From contig RXIY01000011.1 of assembly GCA_003963405.1 (NCBI GenBank), positions 1 through 64,000 on the forward strand: a stretch of DNA of 64,000 nt, read 5' to 3'. The notes under the pieces were generated by a model. It saw only the letters and a program-made list of their open reading frames with translations. It was not told the DNA's origin and ran no database searches. The position numbers and the translations under genes are program-made. Positions within the stretch are counted from its first letter, which is position 1. Every line of letters begins with the position of its first letter. Shown one piece after another: positions 17,916 through 25,961 of this stretch. This DNA is from Hyphomicrobiales bacterium (GTDB taxonomy: Bacteria; Pseudomonadota; Alphaproteobacteria; Rhizobiales; Beijerinckiaceae).

Positions 17916-20900
17916 TTGTCCGAAGATATTGACGAAATCTGGGCGTTGTACGCCGACGATGGCGCCCAGTCGCTCGATACGGTCGAAGCGGCGCTCCTCA
18001 GATTGAGGGGCGACCACCGAGACGGCGAGGCGATTGCAGAGCTCTTCCGGGCGATGCACACGTTCAAGGGAAATTCCAGGTTAATCGGTCTCGTCAGGAT
18101 CGAGACCTGCGCGCATCTTGCGGAGGACCTCATCGGTCTCGTCCGCGACGAAGGCGTGCAGATGGACACAGAGCTGCTTGATCTCCTTCTGGAAGCAGGC
18201 GATCGTCTGCGGGAGATGATGGAAAGCGCAGTTGTGTCTCGCAGGGATCCGGAGGAGTCGGTCAGCGAGTCGATCTGCGCGCGAATGAAAAGCAAGTATT
18301 CCGCGCTACGTGGGGAAGGGGATGGGCGGGAGGCGGCTGAGGCGCCGGCTCTCGCACCAGCCGGGACGCCCGAGAACCAGGTCGAGAACGAGACGTTCGA
18401 GACGGCTGTACTCTTCGGACCTCCGCAAGACAATCTCGCAAAGGATCCGCTCTACCTGAAAATCTTTCTCGAAATGGCGCGCGACGCAATCACGAGGATC
18501 GCTCTCACGTTGCAATCGCGTGAGGAGGACGGAGAGGCGCGCGGGGAGTCGATCCGCAACGCGGCCGGCCTTCTCAGCGAAGCGGCCGGTCGTATCGGCT
18601 TCGTAGAATGGCAGGAGCTCGCTGACGCCTTTTCGAGAGAGGCGGCGAATGAGAACCGCCTAGCGGCGCTTCTAGAGCAGGCGGAAGAGCTCTACCAACG
18701 TAGCGGAGGCGAGAGGGAGGCGCAGCAGGGATCGCCTGCGCCGGCGCCGGACCAGCCCTATGACGCGGGGGCGTTTCTGAAGGAAATCGCGCCGCATCTC
18801 GACAGTCTCTGCAAGACGGTGACGGAGGGTGAAACACTCGAGAAATGCGACATCGCCGATTTTTGCGATCCCATCAAAAGGGCTGCGTCGCGGCTTGGTT
18901 ATATTCGCATCGTGGAGACCGTCGCGGCGCTGCCGTCTTCTCTGCGCGACGCCATACGGTTCGAAACGCTTCTGTTTCGCCTTTATGAAGATCTCTCGCT
19001 GATCCGGGAAGTCGAAATCGGCGGCGCCGACTCGGTGGCGATCGAACGGGCTTCGCGCCTTCTGGAGACTTGGTACTCCACCCATTTGCCGGCGGCGCTT
19101 TCGGACCTTGCCGAGGCTCTCCATGGGCAGGCGGATGAGATTGACTGGAACAGGGTCGTCGCCTGCCAGGAGCGCATTCATCGGGCCTGCCGCTGTCTGA
19201 AACTCGATACGCCGGGGCGGGTCGCGGTCGCCTTGCTCGACCTTGCCGCTCGCGTGGCTTCCGGCGAAATCCCGCCGGATCCGCTACTGCTGAGCACAAT
19301 GAAGTCCTTCAACGAGGCCGCCAGATCGGCGGTGAACTCCGCGAGCGACGAGGCGATGAGGCGCCTGCTTGGCGAGACCGCGGAGGTGACGGAGGCCTTG
19401 AGCGGCGCGGCGCCGGTGCGTTCGATCGAGCATCTGCTTCATTTGCCGGCAAGTTTCCAGGGGGTCCTGTCGCCAGAAAGCGCGCGGTCGGCGGCGGAGC
19501 GGTTGGCCTCCGGCGACCGATTCTACATCATCCGCGCGGACATCGATCCGCAGCCCGAACTCGCGAACAAGTTCTTTGACTGGACGAATGCGAGCGGCAA
19601 GATCATCGGCTGCGTGACGGTCCCGGCCGATCGGCCCATTTTCGACTTTCTCATCGCCGCACCGCTCGAGTCGGACGGCATTTCCACAGAGCTCCTGCAA
19701 CTCGATCCTGACGGCGAGGCCCTTCGCGTCATAGACGAGATCAATCATGCGGCGGTAGGAATGGGTCCGCATGGCGAGGGAACCGGGGTCGAGAGATTCG
19801 ACGCGGAAGCGGATAAGTCGTCCGCCTCTTCGACTGAAATGCTCGAAACGATCGAGGAAATCGTAACCGGGCACGGCGCGATGCGCGAGATCATCTCGAG
19901 CTTCGACAAGACGCGGGTGCTGGGAGTGTTCGACGCCGCGATGGCGGACGGCGGTTCGAATTGGACCAAGGCGCGCGAAACCGTTCATCGACAGTTGCAG
20001 GACTGGCAAGAGGACGTCGACCGGCTCCTGCAACTCGAGAAACAGCTGGAAAAGCGGCTGCGTCAGCTTCAGGAGGATACGGTCGGGGCCCGAATGCGGT
20101 CCGCTTCTCCGCTACTGCAATATCTCGTCGATTACGCGGCTGCTGGAGCCCAGCGTCATGGGCGCGCGCTACGTTTCGCACCCTTCAATCAGAACGAACC
20201 CATCGACGCCGATCTCCTGGATCTGCTCTCGGACCCGATGCGGTCGCTGATCTCGATTTCGATCGCACATAGCATCGAGCCTCCGGCGGCGCGCGTCGGG
20301 AAGGGGAAGGCGGCCGAAGCCGAGATGCGGCTTGGCGTCATGCGTTTTCTGGACCGGGTGGTGGCGACGGTCGAAGATGACGGCGCTGGCCTCGAGGCGC
20401 AGGGCGCCGGCACGGCCGTGGATGCGGTGCGCGCATCCATGCGCAGCCGAGGGGGCGACGTCGTGGTCGGCGCATCTCAGTCCGGTGGGTTGCGCGTCGA
20501 TGTCATTCTGCCTTTGTCCATGTCCGTGCTGGCGGGCATGATCGTGCGCGCCGGCGCGGTCATGTATATCGTTCCACTCCACTCGATTCAGCGGATCGTG
20601 CACTCGGGAGGCAGAGACCTCGTCTATCTGTCGGCGGGCAGCCGCACGATCAACCTCAAACTCGGTCCGGACAGGCTGGTTCCGATCCGTTTCCTCTCGG
20701 ATAGTTCCGAGACCCGGGCGCATCTCCTGGCGCCGGGGGGCAGGACCGAGGAGGAGAGATATCTCTTTGTTATCGCGGAAGCGGAGTCCACCCATTTCGC
20801 ATTGTCCATCGACGAGGTGGTCGGCGAGCAGTTGGTGATCGTGCGGCCGATGAAAGGCTATCTCTCCGCGATCCGAAACGTGATGGGCTGCGCTCTGCTC

Positions 20901-20954
20901 GCCAATGGCGAAATCGGGATGGTGCTCGATATGGCGTCCATCGGGGCGGACTGA
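17916..20954 (+). CDS. HPt-bearing CheA with degenerate kinase core (CheA3-like)
   Basis: A 1012-residue phosphorelay protein. The N-terminal HPt has His48 in FRAMHTFKGNSRLIGL. Residues 170-470 are helical and hold stretches resembling HPt bundles without the phospho-His (around 170-250, 285-350 and 405-480). A coiled coil lies near 680-725. Where the ATPase should be (around 750-840), the N-box reads MRSLISISIAHSIE, with the metal-binding Asn absent, and the glycine boxes are mostly lost; only EDDGAGLE remains. A CheW-like P5 ends the protein. It therefore cannot bind ATP normally and should be phosphorylated in trans by the kinase at 11520. TTG 17916 follows GAGGGAG. Confidence 0.9.
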   Translation: MSEDIDEIWALYADDGAQSLDTVEAALLRLRGDHRDGEAIAELFRAMHTFKGNSRLIGLVRIETCAHLAEDLIGLVRDEGVQMDTELLDLLLEAGDRLREMMESAVVSRRDPEESVSESICARMKSKYSALRGEGDGREAAEAPALAPAGTPENQVENETFETAVLFGPPQDNLAKDPLYLKIFLEMARDAITRIALTLQSREEDGEARGESIRNAAGLLSEAAGRIGFVEWQELADAFSREAANENRLAALLEQAEELYQRSGGEREAQQGSPAPAPDQPYDAGAFLKEIAPHLDSLCKTVTEGETLEKCDIADFCDPIKRAASRLGYIRIVETVAALPSSLRDAIRFETLLFRLYEDLSLIREVEIGGADSVAIERASRLLETWYSTHLPAALSDLAEALHGQADEIDWNRVVACQERIHRACRCLKLDTPGRVAVALLDLAARVASGEIPPDPLLLSTMKSFNEAARSAVNSASDEAMRRLLGETAEVTEALSGAAPVRSIEHLLHLPASFQGVLSPESARSAAERLASGDRFYIIRADIDPQPELANKFFDWTNASGKIIGCVTVPADRPIFDFLIAAPLESDGISTELLQLDPDGEALRVIDEINHAAVGMGPHGEGTGVERFDAEADKSSASSTEMLETIEEIVTGHGAMREIISSFDKTRVLGVFDAAMADGGSNWTKARETVHRQLQDWQEDVDRLLQLEKQLEKRLRQLQEDTVGARMRSASPLLQYLVDYAAAGAQRHGRALRFAPFNQNEPIDADLLDLLSDPMRSLISISIAHSIEPPAARVGKGKAAEAEMRLGVMRFLDRVVATVEDDGAGLEAQGAGTAVDAVRASMRSRGGDVVVGASQSGGLRVDVILPLSMSVLAGMIVRAGAVMYIVPLHSIQRIVHSGGRDLVYLSAGSRTINLKLGPDRLVPIRFLSDSSETRAHLLAPGGRTEEERYLFVIAEAESTHFALSIDEVVGEQLVIVRPMKGYLSAIRNVMGCALLANGEIGMVLDMASIGAD

Positions 20955-21026
20955 GGCTCTCCGTCGGATGATGCGCCGGGCGGGTTGCTGCGCGGCGCAG
21001 GCGGACGGCGGGAGCGCGACCTGCCG

Positions 21027-21557
21027 TCACTGCTGCAATAGCCTGTCTATCCTGTGTAGCTGCGAGTGGTGTAGCAGCAATACCCTGTTGGAGGCGGCCA
21101 GCCGCTCCGCCGCTCGCGTGTAGCCGTTCGTCGCCACGACCACCCCCCTCTGGGCGTCTTCATGCGCGATGGCGGCTACAATTTCCTGAACCGCCCGGTT
21201 GCCCACGGGCTTCCGATATTTCTTGCACTGGACGACAATGCGCGCCCCACGTTTCTCTGCGACAATATCGACGCCCTGATCTCCGCTTGCCCGCGTGACG
21301 CGTGCGGCCCATCGGCTCTCCCTGAGCACGGCGGCGCAGTAGTGCTCATATTCCTGCGGGGTCATATTAGCGTCAAAGTGCGCCTGGGCGATTTGCTCAT
21401 ATACGAGGACCGCCAGGTGGAGGAGGCCGAACAGGGCGAGGGCCATGAAGGCCAGTCCCGGCGCATTGGGCCAGTAGGGGCCCGCAAGACAGGCGAACAG
21501 GGCGATCCAAACGATCCATTTCGTCGCTGCGCGGTTTTGTCCTTGGTGGCGCGACAT
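21027..21557 (-). CDS. Membrane-anchored Mrr-like restriction endonuclease-fold protein
   Basis: A 176-residue protein with two hydrophobic helices (about 13-28 and 33-52) and a C-terminal PD-(D/E)XK nuclease of the Mrr/type IV family. The motif runs from SGDQGVDIV (Asp97) to VVQCKKY (Gln110, Lys112), with the preceding MTPQEYEHYCAAVLRE helix typical of the family. It could cut modified or foreign DNA at the membrane, or act in DNA processing; no methyltransferase or helicase partner is next to it. It lies alone in an accessory patch, convergent with the second che operon, whose stop is 72 bp away. Confidence 0.85.
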   Translation of the reverse strand: MSRHQGQNRAATKWIVWIALFACLAGPYWPNAPGLAFMALALFGLLHLAVLVYEQIAQAHFDANMTPQEYEHYCAAVLRESRWAARVTRASGDQGVDIVAEKRGARIVVQCKKYRKPVGNRAVQEIVAAIAHEDAQRGVVVATNGYTRAAERLAASNRVLLLHHSQLHRIDRLLQQ

Positions 21558-21600
21558 TCGCCGGCTGCAACCTTTCTTTGGAAACCAGACGCAGAAATTC

Positions 21601-21660
21601 TTGGCCAGAAAATCCTTGGCCAGAAAGTCCCTGGCTCAAAAATTTCTGGCGCGGTTCCTT
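21601..21660. repeat. 15-bp degenerate tandem repeat
   Basis: Two near-identical units (21601-21615 and 21616-21630, one mismatch) begin TTGGCCAGAAA. They are followed by a degenerate third (21631-21645, CTGGCTC) and traces of further copies at 21646 and 21659. A 15-nt period would encode a pentapeptide repeat in any open frame, but no gene is supported here. Confidence 0.75.
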
Positions 21661-21838
21661 GGCCGACGCCGCCCCGAGAAGGCGGATTGACGGTCGTTTG
21701 TTAACAAATTTATCGACGAAACAGAAGTTTGTAGAGGGGGACGATGCGCGCATCCGGCTCGTTTCGCTTCCTCTAGTTGACATTTGAGAGCAGAAAACAA
21801 TTTAAGGTTTCTATCGGCGATTGGAGTGGAGGCCTTTC

Positions 21839-21862
21839 CAAAAATAATGGCAAAAATAATGG
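21839..21862. repeat. Two perfect 12-bp direct repeats upstream of the HTH gene
   Basis: CAAAAATAATGG occurs twice head to tail (21839-21850 and 21851-21862), about 65 bp before the start of the small HTH gene. Phased A/T-rich direct repeats upstream of a DNA-binding protein gene suggest a bent promoter or an operator. Confidence 0.6.
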
Positions 21863-21928
21863 AAAGTGTTATTTACAAACTTATAGATCGGGCCTATTAA
21901 CACGTCGTCGGGACATTAAGAGGACAAG

Positions 21929-22186
21929 ATGCAATTAACTTCCGCCGAGGCCGCCCAGCTCAAAAAGATAATCGCGATCGCCGAAGCGCTTCTTGAAAAA
22001 GCTGGCGCCAAGCAGGAGAAAAGCGGTCGCTCCGAGGGCGGTAATGGAACCAGAATTCGCCGCTCAGGTAAGGATTTGGCGGCTTTTCGCAAAATGCTGA
22101 AAGCCGAACGCAAAGCCGGCGTTCCGGTCGCGAAATTGGCGAAGAAGCATGGGATCAGCCCTTCCTATATCTATCAGCTGGGTTGA
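21929..22186 (+). CDS. Small helix-turn-helix protein
   Basis: An 85-residue basic protein. The N-terminal half is an amphipathic helix rich in Ala, Leu and Lys (LTSAEAAQLKKIIAIAEALLEKAG). A Gly/Ser/Arg linker follows, and the C-terminus has a helix-turn-helix-like segment, VPVAKLAKKHGISPSYIYQLG, as in resolvase-tail or transposase-type HTH units. GAGGA lies about 8 nt before the ATG. I do not recognise the family. It may bind DNA, perhaps its own upstream repeats. It sits alone between the nuclease gene and lipB in lower-GC DNA, so it may have been acquired. Confidence 0.6.
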   Translation: MQLTSAEAAQLKKIIAIAEALLEKAGAKQEKSGRSEGGNGTRIRRSGKDLAAFRKMLKAERKAGVPVAKLAKKHGISPSYIYQLG

Positions 22187-22549
22187 TATTAACACTTGCG
22201 CCGGATGGGTTGGCGCAGGGTCGCCGCCAATATGCGCGTGAGCGCTTTCAAAAGCCTGAGAGACGGTCTGGTCGATCAGATCATGAGCGAGCGAAGGCGC
22301 GGCCGCTTGCCTGAAGGGGCCGCTTTTTGCACGCACGGGTGGAGGCGTAGCGATCCGACGCCGCCCGGATTGGCGCGCTTGCCCGTCAACTCCTTGCCCA
22401 TCAACTCATTATGATACTTGTTTTGAATTAAGACGACGCCGATTTCAGTTCGGGTGGGCCACCGCCGCGGCTGCAGAGCAGAACGCAGATTGGCGAGGGC
22501 GTGACATTGGCAATAACGAGACGCAGATCCCTTGTCAGGCCGCGCGGCG
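22187..22549. other. Intergenic region, no supported gene
   Basis: Between the HTH gene and the 3' end of lipB there are open frames on both strands, but none has family features or a convincing start. It contains a second 15-bp tandem repeat (22379-22408). The 9-mer TATTAACAC at 22188-22196 also occurs upstream of the HTH gene at 21895-21903. Confidence 0.5.
22379..22408. repeat. Second 15-bp tandem duplication
   Basis: Units TTGCCCGTCAACTCC (22379-22393) and TTGCCCATCAACTCA (22394-22408) differ at two positions. The sequence differs from the repeat at 21601 but shares the 15-bp period and the TTG(G/C)CC opening. Confidence 0.65.
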
Positions 22550-23278
22550 TCATGCCACGTCGCCAAAAATTGCGTCAAAATGCCGCAGAAGCGCGGCGTC
22601 TACATCCGTCATGCGCGCTGGATGGCCGATATCCGCGAGGCTGGTGACCCCCAGATGTCGCTCGCGCACGCCGCAGGGCGCGATGCCGGAGAAGTGAGAG
22701 AGGTCAGGCGCGACATTGAGCGCGACGCCATGAAAGCTTACCCACTGGCGTAAACGCACGCCGATCGCGGCGATCTTGTCTTCGGCGGGCTCGCCCGCGA
22801 CGCCGGGTGGTTTGTCCGGTCGCGGAACCCAGACGCCGACACGCGCCTCGCGCCGCTCGCCCGCGACGCCGAAATCGGCAAGGGTGGCGATCAGCCAGGA
22901 TTCGAGTCCGCAGACATAGGCGCGCGCGTCCCTGCGGCGGCGGGCGAGATCGAGCATGACATAGGCGATCCGCTGGCCGGGCCCATGATAGGTGAATTGA
23001 CCTCCCCGCCCCGTGCGGTGAACGGGAAAGCGCCGGTCGAGCAGGTCGGCGTCTCTCGCGGAGGTTCCGGCGGTATAGATCGGCGGATGTTCGAGCAGCC
23101 AGACGCATTCAGGCGCCTCGCCCCGGGCGATGCGCGCCGCCCGCCTTTCCATTTCAGCGACGGCTTCCTCATATTCGACGAGATCTGTGCTCGCCCGCCA
23201 TTCCACGGGGGGCGCTCCAGGGGCGGGCCGCAGCGTCGCGCAGATCGATTCGCGGGGCAAAGGGCAGCCGGCGTTCAT
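22550..23278 (-). CDS. lipB: Octanoyltransferase LipB
   Basis: Transfers octanoyl groups from acyl carrier protein to lipoyl domains, the first step of lipoate synthesis. The 242-residue protein shows the signature [12 protein letters not shown], the catalytic Lys in [10 protein letters not shown] and the catalytic Cys in SGIAPCGV, with the neighbouring [10 protein letters not shown]. The reading frame starts with ATG at 23278. About 25 residues precede the conserved core, normal for alphaproteobacteria. It is monocistronic, with lipA elsewhere. Confidence 0.96.
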   Translation of the reverse strand: MNAGCPLPRESICATLRPAPGAPPVEWRASTDLVEYEEAVAEMERRAARIARGEAPECVWLLEHPPIYTAGTSARDADLLDRRFPVHRTGRGGQFTYHGPGQRIAYVMLDLARRRRDARAYVCGLESWLIATLADFGVAGERREARVGVWVPRPDKPPGVAGEPAEDKIAAIGVRLRQWVSFHGVALNVAPDLSHFSGIAPCGVRERHLGVTSLADIGHPARMTDVDAALLRHFDAIFGDVA

Positions 23279-23568
23279 GTCTTGGCGTCTCCCATCACGC
23301 GATCAGGTAAAGGCCTCCGCTAGGAGATGGCCCAGCATGGCGCTTATTCGGCATTTAGGAACGGAAGGCCGGCGCCGACAGTGCCGGGGCCTTTCATCCT
23401 GGGGAAAGAATGACAAGGCCGCTCCTGAAAAAAGGGTGGGGTCTTTTGCAAGCCGTGTTCCGCGCCGTCAGCGCGCCTCGCGAAACCATGCACACGCACT
23501 TGTCATCGCCCTGCCGATTTGTTACAGGCTGCGCGCCGGCGCTTCGCAGCTTGCGATCAGCGCCCAGT

Positions 23569-23653
23569 GCGGCCGTGGCGGAATTGGTAGACGCGCTAGC
23601 TTGAGGTGCTAGTTGGGAAACCAGTGGAGGTTCGAGTCCTCTCGGCCGCACCA
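23569..23653 (+). tRNA. tRNA-Leu (anticodon GAG)
   Basis: An 85-nt class II tRNA. The acceptor stem GCGGCCG pairs with CGGCCGC at the 3' end, and ACCA is encoded. The anticodon stem CTAGC/GCTAG encloses the loop TTGAGGT, giving anticodon GAG, which reads CUC and CUU leucine codons. A long variable arm (TGGGAAACCA) and the T-arm GAGGTTCGAGTCCTC are present. Confidence 0.97.
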
Positions 23654-24101
23654 ATAAATCGCGCAGTCTCCGCTCCGGAGAGGCTCGCTCTCTCGGCTCT
23701 CCCTTCAAACCTTCAGCGACGACGCAGATTTCTTCCCTGCACGCGTCGGATCGTCTGTTTTTGCTCCATCCGCAGCGACGGGCTCATTTGCCGGCCGCTC
23801 GCTTTGTGCTGGCCAGTCTGCGGGGCGCCGTTGGGGCGCGGGGGCTTTTCGGGAGCCTCTTGCCGCATGATGGGCAGGCTGGCGTGCGGGAGCCTGGGCA
23901 AAGTACAGCCACATTTCCATACCCATGATGTGTATCAAACTGGCGCAAGGGAGGGCGAGAGACCCCCCGGACGCCGGTGGCTGGGGGCAAATCATCCCGG
24001 GAGAGAAGTCCCGGTAGCTGGTCGGATCGAGACGCGGCGCCTGGGCGCTGCGCGACACGCGCAAAGGCGCGTTCCCGACCGAGGTGCCCGGAGTAAACAG
24101 T
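23654..24101. other. Intergenic region after tRNA-Leu
   Basis: These 448 bp hold no supported gene. A leftward frame (23705-24064) is open, but its product is a low-complexity Arg/Pro/Ala sequence without a ribosome site. No integrase, attachment-site duplication or mobile element is visible beside the tRNA. Confidence 0.5.
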
Positions 24102-24983
24102 ATGAGCGTATTTTATGAGAACAATGGCCGTAAGCACGGCTATGAGTCCGACGTCCCGCATTCCCGCTGGGCGCGCAGGGAGCGGGAAGACCTGCCGCTG
24201 TGGGGCTTTTCCTATAATCATGCCGAGGGCGTCGTTCATCTTCTGCTCGCCTTCAGCATCGTCGGCGGCGCCGCCGCGATCCTGAGTTCCGGAGTCTTCG
24301 CTCCGGACGCCGCGCAGGCTTCAAGAGTGGAGGCGCGGGCGGCGTCCGTTGAGCGCCTCCCGCAGCAGCGGAGCGAAACCCAGCCCGCAGCTCAGCCGAG
24401 GGCTGAGGCGGAGGCGGCGCCCCCGCCGCCGGCGAGGGCTCAATCCGGGCAGGCCGACGCGCGGTCCGCGGCGCCGGCGGATCCAACTGAGAAACCGACG
24501 GCGTCTCTGATCGATTCGCGGCCGTTGGCCGAAATCGGCGCTACGCCCGAAAAGGCGCCTGAGCCGCTTGCGCCGCCCGCGGCGACGCTGCGGGAAAAGC
24601 TCGAACCGGGCGAGGATGGGGCGCAAAAGGCCGCGGCCGCCGCCCCTCCGCCTGTCATCGAGGCCGCCCCTGCGCGAGCCGAGGAAGCGCCCGCGCCGGA
24701 GGCGGCGCCGGTCCCGCCCCGTGCGGAGGCGAAATCAGAGGACCGAGGGCGGATCGCGCATTGCTATCTGAAGCTTGCGGGGCGCGTGCAGTCGAGCGGC
24801 TCCTGCCGGGTCCGGCGCACCGAAGAGTCCGTGATCCTCGAACTGCCGGGCAAGCCGCTCGAAATCGCCCATGCTCATGGCCGGGTGTGGACGGCGGCGC
24901 TCGGCGGCCGCGCCCTGGGCAATGTCTATCGCAGCGGCTCCTGCTGGGGCGCGCGCGGTTTCTACGCCTGCGAGAAGGGCTGA
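24102..24983 (+). CDS. Membrane-anchored Pro/Ala-rich protein of unknown function
   Basis: A 293-residue protein. About 45 charged cytoplasmic residues precede one membrane helix (about 44-64, GVVHLLLAFSIVGGAAAIL). A long Ala/Pro/Glu linker (70-215) follows, then a C-terminal domain of about 75 residues with four cysteines (HCYLKLAGRV, GSCRVRR, GSCWGARGFYACEKG) and two conserved-looking Gly-rich turns. The arrangement suggests an envelope protein spanning the periplasm. I do not recognise the domain. ATG 24102 is preceded by GGAG 8 nt upstream; a GTG at 24084 is also in frame. It converges with the deacetylase gene. Confidence 0.75.
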   Translation: MSVFYENNGRKHGYESDVPHSRWARREREDLPLWGFSYNHAEGVVHLLLAFSIVGGAAAILSSGVFAPDAAQASRVEARAASVERLPQQRSETQPAAQPRAEAEAAPPPPARAQSGQADARSAAPADPTEKPTASLIDSRPLAEIGATPEKAPEPLAPPAATLREKLEPGEDGAQKAAAAAPPPVIEAAPARAEEAPAPEAAPVPPRAEAKSEDRGRIAHCYLKLAGRVQSSGSCRVRRTEESVILELPGKPLEIAHAHGRVWTAALGGRALGNVYRSGSCWGARGFYACEKG

Positions 24984-25007
24984 CGCCGCGGCCCCGTCTG
25001 CGGGCGA

Positions 25008-25892
25008 CTATTGCTCGCCCGCCGGATGCCGATGCCCGTCCGCCCCGGGGTCCGCTCCCTGGGGCGACTTGCTTTTGCCCGCGAGCGTCCTGGCGATGAT
25101 CGGCTCGGTCGTCGAAGCCCATCCGGGCCCCGCCTCGATGACCGGCGTCTCTCCGGCGCCCGGCGCGATGTGCGCCAGCCGGTAGCCGCGCGCCTTGAGC
25201 GCCCGCAGAAAATCGGGAAGCATCTGCGCCGTTTGCGCCTTGGAATCGTGGAAGAGCACGATTCCCTTGCCTGCCTTCTCCAGCCGCGACATCACGAGGT
25301 CGAGCTCGCCCTTCGGCGACATGGGCGACCAGTCGGAGGCCCACAGATCCGAGCCGAAGATCGTGTAGCCCCTGTCTTCGAGATACCGCACGAGCGCGGG
25401 CGTGTCGGCGAAGCCGGGGAAGCGGAAGAAGGGCGCCGTCTCGCCGCCGAGCGCCCGCTCGACGGCCTTGATCCCTTTCTCGATGTCCGCCTTGGCGTCG
25501 GCGTCGTCGAGAAGCCGCAGCGTATTGGCGGGATGGCTGTAGGAGTGGTTGCCGATCGTATGGCCTTCGGCTGCGGCGCGCTTGATCATCGCCGGCGCCT
25601 CTTCCGCATTGCGGCCGATGACGAAGAAGGTCGCACGCGCGCATTCCTTCGCCAGCGCGTCCAATATGCGCCCGGTTGGGGCCGCCGGCCCGTCGTCGAA
25701 GGTCAAAACGACCTCGTGGTCTTCCAGATCGAGCGTGCGCGGATAGCTCTGCAAGCCGAGCGTCGTTCCCTTTGGGCCGATGGAGATGGTGCGGGAAACG
25801 CCGAGCGCCTCCGGCCCGCACTCCCGGGCGGCGGCGGGCGCGGCGGCAATTGTCAGCAGGGTGAGGATGGCGGCGCGGGAAAAGTAGATCAT
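25008..25892 (-). CDS. Secreted polysaccharide deacetylase (NodB fold)
   Basis: A 294-residue exported enzyme with a signal peptide (MIYFSRAAILTLLTIAAAPAAA, cleavage near 22). The carbohydrate esterase family 4 motifs are in order: TFDDGP (metal-binding and catalytic Asp), HSYSHP (metal His pair), RFPGF and FHDS. It probably deacetylates N-acetylated sugars of peptidoglycan or an exopolysaccharide. The frame is open far upstream, but that part is antisense to mgtE and is not coding. The start at 25892 is set by the signal peptide. Confidence 0.92.
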   Translation of the reverse strand: MIYFSRAAILTLLTIAAAPAAARECGPEALGVSRTISIGPKGTTLGLQSYPRTLDLEDHEVVLTFDDGPAAPTGRILDALAKECARATFFVIGRNAEEAPAMIKRAAAEGHTIGNHSYSHPANTLRLLDDADAKADIEKGIKAVERALGGETAPFFRFPGFADTPALVRYLEDRGYTIFGSDLWASDWSPMSPKGELDLVMSRLEKAGKGIVLFHDSKAQTAQMLPDFLRALKARGYRLAHIAPGAGETPVIEAGPGWASTTEPIIARTLAGKSKSPQGADPGADGHRHPAGEQ

Positions 25893-25961
25893 ATCCGTTT
25901 TGCCGGTTTGCTTCCGCGCGCGCGCGGGGTAAGAGCCTTGAGCCTTGTAGCGGGAATCGGC

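Larger units (their letters stand above)
21558..21928. other. AT-rich intergenic region with two tandem repeats
   Basis: No conserved gene is visible here. It holds a 15-bp tandem repeat (21601-21645) and a 12-bp tandem repeat (21839-21862). From about 21690 to 21910 the base composition is much richer in A and T than the flanks. This stretch probably carries the promoters of both the nuclease gene (leftward) and the small HTH gene (rightward). Confidence 0.6.

Noticed and set aside
23410..23708. Open frames on both strands across the tRNA-Leu gene
   Set aside because: They translate the tRNA and its flank; the AELVDALA and RPRGLEPP stretches are well-known false proteins from tRNA-Leu.
23705..24064. 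Minus-strand 119-codon frame after tRNA-Leu
   Set aside because: No ribosome site, Arg/Pro/Ala-rich composition and no recognisable domain.
23560..24101. Genomic island integrated at the tRNA-Leu gene
   Set aside because: No integrase, no repeat of the tRNA 3' end and ordinary genes on both sides.
25011..25961. Long N-terminal extension of mgtE
   Set aside because: The upstream in-frame part is antisense to the deacetylase gene; MgtE homologues begin near the ATG at 25962.
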